Assembly (NCBI GenBank): GCA_035578175.1
Contig: JAQMRL010000003.1
Location: 26,360,672 to 26,424,671 of the forward strand
Direction of reading: 5' to 3'
Origin: Catonia carolina
Taxonomy: Eukaryota; Arthropoda; Insecta; Hemiptera; Achilidae
Length of the DNA: 64,000 nt
Shown: in pieces, positions 1 through 11,060 of the stretch
Layout of the letters: every line of letters starts with the position of its first letter
Numbering within the stretch: position 1 is the stretch's first letter
The notes under the pieces: model-generated
Told to the model about the DNA's origin: nothing
The model's database searches: none
What the model saw: the letters and a program-made list of their open reading frames with translations, nothing else
Translations under genes and position numbers: made by a program

Positions 1-192
1 GTACCAGTAATTGTTCACGTAGTTCTACATGTACAATTTTGCGGGTATGAATAACCCTCCCCCGATTTGTTTTATTGCTTTGATGTAGTAGCATCCTGGC
101 TCTCGTTAGCACTGTTTAATTTTATAATTTTGGCACGTCTTGTCAATGCTTGCTTGGTCAAGCATGGTCTCTTCCACGAAGGCATAATAACG
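1..192. other. Left flank, no gene seen
   Basis: No recognisable feature. Small open frames here are random or overlap the transposon end. Confidence 0.4.
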
Positions 193-1145
193 GGTGATTC
201 AAAAAGAGCGCCGGTTTTTAAACGGCTGGTAAATTTTTGTTTATCGGTTGGCAACATTGTTAGACCTCATTTCTATTTCGGAGAACATTCCGATTGACGA
301 TTCAGTTGTAGTTTCTCTTGTTCGCAGAGTAGTACTCTCGCAGTCTGTGTCTAACCATGGAGAAGTTTACTATTGCACAACGAGTGTTAATCGTCAAAAC
401 ATTTTACCAGAGTGGAGAGAGTTATGCGGCTACTGTCAGGCGACTTCGCGGTACTCTAGGACGTAATGAAGCACCGAATGAATCAACAGTTCGCAGGCTC
501 ATGAAAAAGTTTTTTGAGACGGGTTCAACAACAGTCGACCTTAAAAGTTCTGGACGTCGTCGTTCTGGCCGAACTGAGCAGAACGTTGCGTTGGTTCGTG
601 ACAGTGTGGCTGTTAGCCCAGCAAAATCAATACGTCGCCGTTCTCAACAATTGGGTTTACGATGTTCTTCTGTACGGAGAATTCTTCGGTACGATCTCCA
701 ATATCACCCGTATAAAATTCAGTTGACGCAACATTTGAAAGTGGTAGACCACCAGAAGAGACGACAGTTTGTTGACTGGGTATTGAGAAAACAGCAGGAT
801 GATGACACCTTCGCAAACAAAATTGACGCCTTGTGACTTTCATCTTTGGGGTCATCTGAAGTCATTGGTGTATGCCAATAAACCCCGAAACATCAATGAC
901 TTGAAGGAGGAAATTCGACGGGTTATCGGGCAAATGGAAGTCGAAACTTGTCGTGCAGTAATATCCAATTTCATGGACAGAGTTGATGCGTGCCAGTGCA
1001 GTAGAGGAGGACACATACATGACATCAGTTTTCATACATGAAATCGGAAGGTAAGATGAACTTGTTGATGTATTAATTTTCAGTTTTTCAATAAAATAAA
1101 TCTCTTAATTTGATATATCAAAACCGGCGCTATTTTTGAATCACC
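193..1145 (+). mobile_element. Internally deleted Tc1/mariner-superfamily element
   Basis: Inverted repeats bound this element: 193-218 (begins GGTGATTCAAAAAGAGCGCC) and the reverse complement of 1120-1145, identical at 25 of 26 positions. The right flank starts with TA, but the left flank (ACG) shows no clean TA duplication. The interior holds the N-terminal DNA-binding part and the C-terminal tail of a transposase, with the catalytic centre missing. At about 950 bp it is shorter than an autonomous relative should be. It can be at most a non-autonomous element mobilised in trans. The terminal repeats are seen directly; the superfamily call rests on the encoded remnant. Confidence 0.82.
357..1041 (+). 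pseudogene. Transposase with deleted DDE core (DUF4817-type HTH N-terminus)
   Basis: The first open part (357-836, 159 codons, starting MEKFTIAQRVLIVKTFYQSG) is the bipartite helix-turn-helix region of the DUF4817 kind found in insect transposases of the IS630-Tc1-mariner group. A basic GRRR stretch lies near residue 66 and a second helix-turn-helix follows at about residues 70-125. It ends at DDDTFANKI, where the catalytic domain should begin. The reading then continues one frame over with KLTPCDFHLWGHLKSLVYAN (from about 820), the end of the catalytic domain including its last Asp. Both parts overlap the same bases near 815-826, so one deletion removed the first two catalytic Asp segments and shifted the frame. 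No active enzyme can be made. Confidence 0.82.
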
Positions 1146-2347
1146 TATATTATCTTCAACATAAGAAAAACATAGCGTAGTTGAGAGATTTTTATGTAGG
1201 ATTAAAGAAAACAAACTGAATAAGAATACCAGTACTTGTAAAAACTTAAAATCTATTGACCATATAAGGATTAATATAAGATGAAATTGGAAGAATCGAA
1301 ACACAATGTGTACAACAGTAATGCAATTATTGTTAATCGAGGCTGGGACCTCTAGAGAGCCAGTTTTGTTTACTGGAGGTCGGGGGTATGCGTGTGGGGG
1401 AAACCCAAACAAATTCCACAAAAATTAATTTTTATTGTTTTACGTAAATAATTTAATTTACTACTTATTTAGAGCAATGAAAATTGATGTTTTGAAGATT
1501 AACTCACACAAATGTGTGTGTGTAATTTAACTGTCGGTAATGTAATTATTCGCTACAGAGCAATAAAATTTGCGGTTATGATACTGTTAAATGAAAGGTA
1601 AATCACAATAGAAACACCACATGGTTCATCAACCGACTTTTAGTTAGCTACTAAGGTGGCTGTCATTCGTTTTTGACAATGTGACTGAGAAAGGGTGTGT
1701 CGTGTAAGGTAGGAAGTTAATGGTGGAAGGGGTAGGGTAGGTAACTATCGTTCGGAATTAATATCTGTAGCGCGTAGGCCTATCTTTATTCTGTTAAAAT
1801 TTATTCTTTTTAGTTTCCTAAAATATTGCTGTATTTATTTTTATAAAATTGGTAATAGCTCCGTTATTATGCATGAAAATTAAAAACTTTACATAATCAA
1901 ACTTATTTGTCATTATACGTTTCGTAATTTCGATTATAAATATTTTTTTGATAAATTGACTTTTAACGGAGATATCGCAGTTTTTTGTTTACTCCTCCCT
2001 CTGAACCATCCCAACCCTTTGTGATATTAAACAAATTTATAGCCTATTTTCATTTCGATAATGTCCGAAACCTAAATGCCGAAATTCATTGAATTTGGTT
2101 TAGTGGTTCTTGCGTGATGCCTTAACATACAAACAAGCAGACAAAAATTTAGCTGAACTTATTTTTGGTGTTTACTTGGTAGATCTGGCGTAGAAACACA
2201 ATTTGGGGCATTTTGAAAAATTTTAAAGACAAAATCACAATTTTATTAATATAGATTTGCAAAACGCCTTAGTCTAACATTTTATTTCACCTGTAGATAC
2301 TTTTTCACGGTAACCCAATTGTACGTTCACTTCTCATTTTCCATCTA
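1146..2347. other. Intergenic, no gene seen
   Basis: AT-rich DNA between two transposons. A TAGGCCTA palindrome lies at 1775-1782. The stretch at about 2035-2160, ending in GCGTGATGCCTTAACATACA and an AACAAGCAGACAAA tail, resembles a low-complexity-tailed dispersed repeat often seen in insect DNA. That resemblance is from memory and not tested. The 113-codon minus-strand frame at 1080-1421 has no recognisable motif. Confidence 0.5.
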
Positions 2348-2375
2348 CGAGGTAGGGTCAAAAATTTCCCGGAAT
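2348..2375 (+). repeat. Mariner left terminal inverted repeat
   Basis: Transposase binding and cleavage end. It matches the reverse complement of 3641-3668 at 27 of 28 bases; the mismatch is T versus G just after the A-run. Confidence 0.95.
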
Positions 2376-2544
2376 GGTCGCTTACAGTCACGTATTTGTA
2401 AGCTGAAAGGGAAATTTTTGTTTGTGAGGTTGGCATAACTGGTAGTGAATGTGCTTTTGAGGTTAGCAGGCAGTTGTAGTTGGTTCCGTGCGTTCGGTGT
2501 TTAATATTGTAGATCGTAGTTTCTGTCTTTCGTCGGATTGTGCA

Positions 2545-3597
2545 ATGTCGTCATTAGAGCAGCGTGGCAATATTAAATTCTGTGTGTTGCTGGAGAAATC
2601 ACCCTCGGAGACTCTTGAGATGCTAAAAAAAGCATACGGAAATTCTGCGATGAAGAAAACAGCAGTTTACGAGTGGCATAAGCGTTTTCGCGACGGTCGC
2701 ACAACAATTAAAGATGACGTTCGGACTGGGCGGCCTTCCACTTCCACTACAGACGACAATGTTGAGCGCGTTCGACAAATTGTGCGTGCGGACAGGCGAA
2801 CAACCATCAATACTATTGCCTCTGAAGTTGGTATTTCACATGGGAGTGTTCACAGCATTCTTCATAATGACTTGAACATGCACCGTGTTTGCTTGCACAT
2901 TGTTCCAAAAATGTTATCCCCTGAGCAAAAGGAAATGAGAGTGACCATGTCCAGGGACTTGATTGAAATGGCTGATGCAGATGACAGCTTCCTGCGCAAA
3001 ATTGTTACAGGTGATGAGACATGGTGCTTTCTTTACGACCCTCAGACAAAACGGCAGTCCGCTGAATGGAAGTCAAAAACTTCACCAAGAAAACAAAAAT
3101 TTCGCTTGGACAGAAGCCGGGGTAAGGTGATGTTGGAGGTGTTTTTTGATTACCGTGGAGTGATTCATTATGAATTTATTCCTGAAGGGAGAACAGTAAA
3201 TAAAGAATTGTACACAGAGATCTTAAAACGGCTACGAGATGCAATTCGACGAAAACGACCTGAAAAATGGGCAGAGAATGACTGGTATTTGTTGCACGAC
3301 AATGCCCCAGCACATCGATCCCTAATGGTGAAACAATACCTTGCCAAGAATAATGTTACCACTCTGGAACATCCTCCATATTCTCCCGATCTCGCACCAC
3401 CAGATTTCTACCTGTTTCCAAGGTTAAAAATGGCATTGAAGGGACATCGTTTTGCTGATTCGTCAGAGGTGATTGAAAATGCGACGGAGCGGCTGAAGGA
3501 ACTTTCAAAAAACGGCTTTCAAGAGTGTTTTCAACAATTATATGAACGGTGGAATAAATGTGTAGATGCAGGAGGAGAGTATTTTGAAGGGAAATAA
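2545..3597 (+). CDS. Mariner transposase, DD34D, intact
   Basis: This is a cut-and-paste DNA transposase expected to act in the nucleus: it binds the flanking inverted repeats and inserts at TA. I chose the ATG at 2545 (MSSLEQRGNIKF), which gives 350 residues, the usual mariner size. An upstream in-frame ATG at 2488 would add 19 residues with no family resemblance. Residues about 5-50 form the first helix-turn-helix (YEWHKRFRDGR), followed by GRPSTSTTDDNV (62-73) and a second helix-turn-helix (ISHGSVHSIL, 97-106). The linker motif is HIVPKML instead of the family's WVPHEL. Catalytic residues are D157 (TGDETW), D252 (LLHDNAPAH) and D287 (YSPDLAPPDF), with 34 residues between the last two. There is no stop or frameshift. 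Expression is unknown. Confidence 0.96.
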   Translation: MSSLEQRGNIKFCVLLEKSPSETLEMLKKAYGNSAMKKTAVYEWHKRFRDGRTTIKDDVRTGRPSTSTTDDNVERVRQIVRADRRTTINTIASEVGISHGSVHSILHNDLNMHRVCLHIVPKMLSPEQKEMRVTMSRDLIEMADADDSFLRKIVTGDETWCFLYDPQTKRQSAEWKSKTSPRKQKFRLDRSRGKVMLEVFFDYRGVIHYEFIPEGRTVNKELYTEILKRLRDAIRRKRPEKWAENDWYLLHDNAPAHRSLMVKQYLAKNNVTTLEHPPYSPDLAPPDFYLFPRLKMALKGHRFADSSEVIENATERLKELSKNGFQECFQQLYERWNKCVDAGGEYFEGK

Positions 3598-3640
3598 TGT
3601 AAGAATGTTATAAATATTTTTAATAAATTTTTAATAACCA

Positions 3641-3668
3641 ATTCCGGGAACTTTTTGACCCTACCTCG
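3641..3668 (-). repeat. Mariner right terminal inverted repeat
   Basis: Partner of the left repeat at 2348-2375, with a TA duplication immediately outside at 3669-3670. Confidence 0.95.
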
Positions 3669-3670
3669 TA

Positions 3671-4598
3671 TAACTCATCTAAATTAATTAAGGAGATTCG
3701 GAAGACCAAATATTTTATTTTTGAATTTTTTGACATTTTCTACATATTATTATACTTCAAAATCTTGTGGTTAATTTGATATATTTACTATTATTCTACG
3801 GTGCATTTTTTAATATTTAAAAAAAAATTGCGCTGTAACTTTTTCTTTTCGAATTCCCTAAAAGTAGATATTTATTAAATTAATGAATTAAAGGTTAAAC
3901 TAAATTTATAATTTTTTGAATACACTAATAATTAATGTCATCCAAGTAACTACCAAAATTTAAGTTATAAAAACCTTACCTTCTTTATATTATCTATTAT
4001 CGAAAGTAACAATAATTGGCAGTAATACTGTAGTTTATTTGGGTCTTATTTGTTACCGCACCTACAAAACTCTAAATGCAACATGCAATACAACGCATCA
4101 TTGTGGATTGCAGGGTGTATAGGGGGTATTTATATTCATCACGTACATTAATGATACAAAGATGCATACCTTGTTTGTAACTGATGAAGTTCCACTTAAG
4201 CAGGAGGCCAGAATGGTGATGAAGTTCTCTTAAAAAGATTAACACTTAACTATTTTAACACGAATATAATAGTATTAAACTATAAAGGAATAAAATTAAA
4301 ACCTTCACCAATGTTGTTATGATAGCTTTGAACTTACATAATTTTTCTACAATATTAGTGTGCATTTTACGAACAAAGTGTGAGCCTATTTAATAAAAGT
4401 TAAATTAAAACTGTTTCAAGCTGTTTTTTTCAGAGCCCCTAGTTTAGCGTCAATTAGTGATTTTCCGTGTTTTTAAATTTTCAGGGATGTTTTGTCTAAC
4501 TGCGATTTGATTTTGAAACCTGCTTAAAAAAATTTACAGAACTAAGTAGCGTAAAAATTTAATCGTAAAATTAAGTTGAAATCCAGTTATGAGGGTCA
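3671..4598. other. Intergenic, no gene seen
   Basis: AT-rich with no usable open frame. The segment 4431-4475 (CAGAGCC..TAGTTTAGCGT...TTTTCCG) resembles 39866-39901 and may be a short dispersed repeat. Confidence 0.4.
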
Positions 4599-4847
4599 GC
4601 AAGCCATTCTAACATTGAAATCTTGCAAAAATTGCAGTCAAAATTACTCGGAACAATCGCAGAATCACCTTGGTACATACATACAACATTACGAAGAGAT
4701 CTACACATTCTTACAGTTCAACAAGAAATCAAAAACATTCGAATCACCCACAAATCATCTTGCTATCTTACTCTTAGACAATATTTGAAACAAAAACATC
4801 CTACGGACTTGCCCCAGAAAGGGGTTTTCTTCGATCATGACATGTAA
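4599..4847 (+). pseudogene. Jockey-type LINE reverse transcriptase, C-terminal fragment
   Basis: The in-frame translation reads SNIEILQKLQSKLLGTIAES followed by PWYI and a downstream LTVQQEIK. This is the hallmark tail of jockey-clade non-LTR retrotransposons, where the C-terminal region after the thumb reads like 'IEILQRFQSK..LRTI..APWYV..DL.I.TV..EI'. The frame is open for 82 codons to a stop at 4845-4847. It has no proper ATG and no reverse transcriptase catalytic domain upstream. It matches the motif order of the better-preserved copy at 27.86-28.84 kb (SNIEILQRFQSKALRT), so both probably come from related elements. Confidence 0.8.
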
Positions 4848-6344
4848 CAAAGAAAATCATCTACTCATTAATCTGCTTAAGAATAAATTGTAGATTTTCC
4901 TGCATATGAAAAAAGTTGGTCCAGGAATTAAAAATAAATAATCAAAATTTTGAAAAACCCCTAACAACTGTTAAAGTATGTATCAAGAGTTAGCATGAAG
5001 TAAAATACAACTCCTGACTCCTCAGTATTGTCTGTTATTGAAATAGATGACCTATTTCTAGTTCATAGTACTGTAAATTATAATATGTAATGAGGAAAAA
5101 ATAATAAGATTAAAAATAAACCGGATTTATAAAAATAAAATACACACAGGAATACATTGAATAAAAAAATCACAAAATGAATAAAACATTATGTAGGTTA
5201 AAATAATAAACTAATTAGTTATTCAGCAAATTAAAAAAGTTATAAAGAATGTCAGGGGTATAAATATACGAGTAATTAATTGGCTTGTCACTATAACATT
5301 ATTATAGTTAGCCCTTATAGTTATAATTGTTATTATTATAACATATATATATTATTGTAATTTAACGGAATCCATCAGAATTATATTTTGTAAACTTTAG
5401 GTAATAAATCATTTTCCTGATAATTTTTAAATAAATAAATAATCTTTTCTATTTAATTAAATTTATATAACATAAATTTTAACTATAAATAGATCTTAAT
5501 TATGTGAAAAACGATATTGATGAATATAGTAAAACGTCAACTGAATTAATATTGTTTCAATAGGATTAAAGTCATTAACACATTTATAAACCTGTTGTTG
5601 GTTTGATCTAATTAAGTTTGTTATTTTAAATCCTGTAATATTAAAATCCCAGTTCTAGAGAATTTGTTTTATAATTTAGCATTTTTCACGTTTTACTTCG
5701 TTAAGTAACTGTAGCTTATACATTCGCGCGAGACGCTCAACAAGCGATCATGAAGCGAGCACAGCCTTCCAAACATCTATCAACTCTGGAGAGCAATCTC
5801 AGAACGAGCGTCTCAAGATTTATATTCAATTTCGAGCCACAACGCTATATACAAGGTCACATTTTACTCGTGCTTTTAAGGTTGATTTTGTTGCAACAAA
5901 AGATGAAATAGCTGTAGCTTCAGCTGTATGAAATGTTATTATAAAATTATTTACTGATTGTATAGGAAAAACAGTTACCAGTAAACCGGTTCTAAAATTT
6001 TAAAACTACTTCATTTGACCATTCTCCCATTTTTAAAGCAATAATTGTATCAAAAATAATCACTGCACAACGTACCGCAGTAACACCGTGGATGTCACTA
6101 ACTCAGTAGACAGCACCACTTGTAGCTCGTGAGTGTGTGGATGAGCACAATCGCCCGGTCTCGCGTTCTTTAACTAGGAGGCAAAAACTGACAACCGACC
6201 CAAGCGGACACGAGTTGAGCAAAGTCAGTGCAATTGGAGGCAAAGATTTAGCATTCGAACATTCACGCTCTGCTAGACTCGGGACATGTGTAGTGCTAGC
6301 TTTAGACATTACTAGAAACTGTTTTTGTAGCTCATGCTTTCAGT
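4848..6344. other. Intergenic; two less AT-rich blocks
   Basis: Mostly AT-rich simple sequence. The block 5722-5860 is less AT-rich and contains the inverted pair GAGACGCTC (5730-5738) and GAGCGTCTC (5806-5814). The block 6080-6330 is open in several frames (95 codons + strand from 6137, 68 codons - strand 6103-6309) but shows no recognisable domain. It could be the 3' flank of the LINE remnant next to it or an unrelated single-copy segment. Confidence 0.35.
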
Positions 6345-6860
6345 ATTCTTTCATTGTAGGCTTTTCTTTTTTCTTCCATCTCTTTTTATCCAGCGTCTAC
6401 TTTTGCTCTTCGCGGAATCCTTGAAGTAAGTTACCAGTTGTCAGAACTTGGTTCGACTTATTGTATTTTCTCGGTCTCTTCCAATTTTCTTAATAACCTT
6501 TTGAACGTCTTTTTACACCTTGGGTCTAATGTAATTGTCTAATTTTTAACCTTTTGTTATTTATTCTAAACAGGTGATCGTCTTTAAGTCTTCGTTTTCT
6601 GATAGTTTCCATTGATCATAAGTTTTTCTTGTACAGTTCTTTTCTTTCCAGTAATCTGTACTGTCGTCCTCTGTCTTCGGACTCATTATCTTGCGGAGAA
6701 TCTCCCTCTGCTCCTCTTAAACTGCCATTCCTGAAAATTCTAAAGTAAACGTACAGATACGCAGGTCTTATAACATAATACTGTTTAATCTTCGTTTGTT
6801 TCGAAAGCGCTTTCTCTTTGTACTGGTTGTAAGATTTTCGGAGTGTAGAGGCCATCTATC
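6345..6860 (-). pseudogene. LINE (endonuclease-RT) C-terminal remnant
   Basis: Read on the minus strand this shows YNQYKEKALSKQTKIKQYYV with IRPAYLY (6855 downward). It then shifts frame through GRQYRLLERKELYKK to TIRKRRL near 6605 and ends near 6400 with FREEQK..TLDKKRWKKK. That order matches the C-terminal third of insect RTE/CR1-like LINE polyproteins: 'KTKIK.Y..V.RPE.LY', 'YRL.S.KELY', 'IRKRRL.F.GH' and a basic Lys/Arg tail. Several frames and stops are involved, so it is old debris. The sister fragments at 43.3-43.98 kb and 56.2-56.6 kb show the same TMRKK/IMRKK-type motif. Confidence 0.7.
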
Positions 6861-8299
6861 CTCGTCTGCTGTTATTTTTTTCCTTTTTGGTTATTGTAGG
6901 CTGTACTATCTTACTAGGTACTGGAAAATATGAACTTCTTGAATTTTCCCGTTTTTTATCTTCAAGTGAAGCGGGATTGTTTTGTTTTTTGTTATATACG
7001 TATTTAGTTTTTTTATACGAAATTGGTTGTCCTGTTTTACTTGTTTTTTTAACACAATGATTTCATCTGCAGCTAATTTCTTGTTCCTACACTATAGTTA
7101 AATTTTAGTTTAGATTGAAAATTTTTTAAACAGTTGTTACTTTTCTTGTTTTTTTTACTTACTTTAACATTTTGATCACGAGGTTTCAGTATTAATTATA
7201 TTTAAATTACTTACTATAATGCTGAGTGTAAGAAATAATAACCCTAGTTGGGAATCAAAATTTTGATTTTTAGCTGCAAAGCCAAAAATTTTAATCGATC
7301 AGGTATAGTCACTTGAGTCACGGTTTGCCCTTGTTTGCAACGAGGGGTAAAGGGGGAAAATCATCCACGCGCATGCCCGACTGTTTTAATTTCAGTACGA
7401 AAAACATAACAGATATAATACCCAGAGCAAATACAGTGCATCGCGGAACCTTATGTAAGTTAACTGTTTGTTACAGAAATGTCGGTTTCTTAAAAACGTG
7501 GTTGAACTATTCACAATGTTGAACGAAATCTAATATGTAATGTAATAAAATGTTATGAACTTGAAGCTTAACAAAAATGCCTATCCGTGCCTCTTAATAA
7601 AAGCCGTGAGCGAGCGGCTAACTGCTGTGATTTTTCTCTTTCCACAATTCGGAAAATAAAGAAGGAAATTAAGAACGTGAAGAAGCTATTCTTTAACAGT
7701 TTTGTTGACACCTGGTAAGAAAAAGAAAACGGTTAGGTATATACTAGAGAGACTGTTAATGAAAACGCCGGTGACAGCAAAAGTAAAGAAGGCGATTCAT
7801 TCGTAATTACAGTAAATCTAACATTTCTAGTCATATAATTAAGCTGTAGGAAATATTACAGGTAATATTTATTTCTTATTAAGTTTATGAGAAAGCATTT
7901 TTTCTGAATAAACCACAGTTTACAAAAGTTTATGTAGAAACTGCACGGTAGTAAAATGTACGAGTAGTGTCTCACTGTTGAGGTTGGCAGTACTGGAAAT
8001 ATTTCACTACCCTTCCTCACAGCCCATACATACGCTAAAGGCAATCTCGTGACTTCAGTTAAAATTAGCGACGTTAAAAACAATCAATTGTAAACATTTA
8101 ATATACCGTGTTGTATTACATACAACACATTACGGACTAAAGTTTTCAGGTTAGCTGACATAACGATGCGAAAGCGAAGTGATTCTGATCACAGCTGGTA
8201 CAGCACTGACCCCCACCACTCGCTGAGGCAACCAAGCACGCCATTACCGAAATAAACGTTATGCACACTCAAGAAAACCAGCAAGCCTTTTTGGCGTCC
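6861..8299. other. Intergenic, no gene seen
   Basis: AT-rich. Short random frames at 7313-7522 (+) and 7856-8083 (-) have no recognisable motif. The part just before 8300 may be the body of the minus-strand SINE whose head is at 8309-8390. Confidence 0.35.
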
Positions 8300-8308
8300 G
8301 CTCTACTA

Positions 8309-8390
8309 GGATTTAAACCATCGTGTCCGAAAATCAGCTATTAAACAGCTGACTGGCGACGATAACTTTACCTCTAGACCAATCTAGTGG
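8309..8390 (-). repeat. tRNA-derived SINE head
   Basis: The reverse complement contains an A-box-like TGGTCTAGAGG (8371-8381) and a B-box-like GGTTTAAATCC (8309-8319) at internal pol III promoter spacing. No acceptor stem closes around them, so this is a tRNA-derived SINE head and not a tRNA gene. The element boundaries are uncertain. Confidence 0.6.
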
Positions 8391-10869
8391 GTCGATTTGT
8401 CCCTTAAATAAAATATTCTCGCTGCAGAGACACTACTTTAGATGTTTATTTTGTTGTAATTTGATTTTATATTTTAAACTGTTGATAATCAGCGATGTGA
8501 CAAAATTTTAGTTACTTGTAAATGTAGGTAGTGAGATGATTATTTGTTAAATAAAAGTCAAATGAATGTTTGCGCTTTTATCTCCTTATTATTTTTAAGT
8601 TGTCTAAAATTTATGGCAAGCTAGTTGGAGTGCATTTCTTATTTTGTAACTAACATAAATATATGGAATTTATTTATTTCGTCCAAAAAAAAAAAAATTA
8701 ATATATTGTCGGAATGTTTTTTTTATATGTACCAAGGTGCACCTGTGATTGAATGTAACACCTTGTTTTGAAACCGTTGCAGTATGTAGGCTATGTATAT
8801 ATAAATTAATCATATAATAATATTATAGTGTGTAATAAATTCTATAATAATTCATAACTACTTAGAGAAACAATACTCGTATATCGACTGCAATAAATTT
8901 TGTTTAATGTATTTGAATAGTATTCATAAAAACTTAATTGGGCTTTAATAATAGCTTACTGTAATTGTCACTTTTATAACAAGCGTAATCGACTGTTATT
9001 TCAATTTTATGCTAATGCACAATACTTGGCTTTGATCCAACAGATTTGATTCTAATATGTTTGGTGATGGATGACATTAAATTTACATTAAATTCATTAA
9101 ACTATTAAATTTTTAGGTCAGCTCTATGGGGGATGAAAAGATTTATGTTTGTATAGTATTGGTTGTCCTACAACTCTGATATCGGATAGCAATAAATGGA
9201 AATCTATAGCAACCCTTTTTGTGTTCTGAATTTTATTAATGTCTATCAACGATTTTTGTTTTTGACATAAATTATATTTTTATTACTCTTAATTTATGAC
9301 ACTAGAAATATAGTAGTATGAATCAACAACTGAATGAATGGACCATCTGGATAGATTGGTATTTTTTTATAACCAAAAAATACTGTCACATTATAACATA
9401 GTGAGCGTTTAAGGGGTCTATAATGTTACTGTGTTATTTTTGTAATAGCTATACAGGTTTATTACCTACTAAATACTGTACATTAGGCTATTCGGCCCTT
9501 TGTCCTTTTTATTGTTATTCAGTTCTTTATTCTACATTTTAGTCTTTCTTGATATCCTTTTATTATTTATTCAAGATTTCACTAAAGTTCTTCTATCTGT
9601 TTTTCTATTATAATCTATCCTTTTATCATTTATCGCTAGATTTTGTAAAAATTCCTCTATTTATTTTTCTATAATTACCTATAATCTATTCCCTTATATA
9701 CGCTTGCCTGTTTTAGTTAGGGTTTTGGGCAATATGAGGGAAATGCGATAGGTGTTGAGGTGTTTTAGTTTACTAAAACCTCTTTAGTAAGCGTGGATTA
9801 ATTAGTTATTCTAATTGTAAATGGTTCACATCTCCTGGAGCAGACATCGTCAATATTTTTTATTTTGTAAAATATATTAAAACAACTTAATATTCTATCA
9901 TCATTTTTAATTATACACTCAAATTTTAAAGTCCCTTCAGAATTCTAATATTGAATGGTGTTTTCCTCTATACTGTAAAGATATTTGTTACTATTTTATG
10001 TTTCCATTCTATTCACTAGTTGTAAGTGCAGTTGTGAATACAGAAAGAGAAAAGTGAAAAATTAAGTAACATAATAATATTTAAGTAACATAATTTAACA
10101 TTGATCACGCTCCATTCTTTTTATTGCAATTTTTTGAAACAAAAAAATTATCATTGCTGGAAATAAAATAAAAGCATAATTTGAGCCCACTTATATTTCC
10201 CAAAATGTCTTAAAATTTTTAAAATTTGTTGGTAAGAGTGTAACGGCTTTATTGGGAGATACCAGCATCAATTATTATCTACGGAATAAAAGTCACATTA
10301 AATATTAAAAAAAAATGTAAAGCTGGGGTAAATACATACAATACAGGCTACGTTTACATTAAATTCTGTAAAACAGTTGTCAAAGAAAATTAAAACATTA
10401 TATTATGGATATTAAAAAAATATCATTAAAACGAATTCGACCTTAAAAGTTTCCCTAGGGTTATTATTTCTTTGTAAAATTCGAAGCACGGTTTAAATTT
10501 ACTTTGATGAGGTTTTCTTTTCAAAATAACGATGAAGATGTAATAACATAACGCTAAAAAAAGCTTTAACTTTGACGTAGAAAGTTGTTAAATGAAGGTC
10601 TACTTATTTTCTTTTTTACTAAACTGATGTATCTATAAATTCTTTGTCGCATGTTACACAACATGATACTTCAAACATGAAAGAAAATACCAGCCAATCA
10701 AATAAAAATTATTGACGTTTAAAAATAATGATGAATGAAAGTATCTTAAAATGTTAACTAATCATTTTTTTAAACTATAAAAATTTACATATTTATCAGC
10801 GAGGAAATAAAAACGATGTTTTGCATAACATCGAGAAAGAAATATTGATCTGGTATTAATGTACGACAG
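8391..10869. other. Intergenic, AT-rich, no gene seen
   Basis: No open frame above random length and no motif on either strand. Short homopolymer runs and ATA-rich stretches dominate. Confidence 0.5.
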
Positions 10870-11060
10870 AGTAGACGAAAGCACATGGATAGCGCGGGTA
10901 TCAGATTGGGAGTCCAGTGGGGAGGTACAGGAGAGAAAGACTTTAACGGTTCTTAATAGACGAGGTGAATGAGGCTATGGAGACATAAAGACTTCAGAAG
11001 AAGGTTTGGCTAGATCGGAAAATTGGAGGCAGAGGTCGAGAGTAGAGCTAGGGACAATGG
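10870..11060 (+). pseudogene. Possible LINE C-terminal remnant
   Basis: Forward frames show LIDEVNEAMET, then KTSEEGLARSENWRQR after a frameshift (about 10955-11040). This fits the very C-terminal 'GRP..RW.DEV..A.......AL.R..WR..' tail of insect LINE polyproteins. It is short and broken. Confidence 0.45.

Larger units (their letters stand above)
2348..3668 (+). mobile_element. Complete mariner transposon
   Basis: This 1321-bp element has 28-bp terminal inverted repeats at 2348-2375 and 3641-3668. They begin CGAGGTAGGGTCAAAAA and differ at one position. TA dinucleotides flank both ends (2346-2347 and 3669-3670), the canonical mariner target duplication. The length is normal for mariner (about 1.3 kb). 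The interior encodes one uninterrupted transposase. Near-identical terminal repeats, an exact TA duplication and an intact frame together suggest recent insertion and a potentially autonomous copy. Confidence 0.96.

Noticed and set aside
2488..2544. Upstream ATG of the mariner transposase
   Set aside because: The 19 extra residues do not resemble mariner N-termini; the ATG at 2545 gives the standard length and start.
6137..6424. 95-codon forward frame as a possible exon
   Set aside because: No recognisable domain. Its right part overlaps, in antisense, the tail of a LINE remnant.
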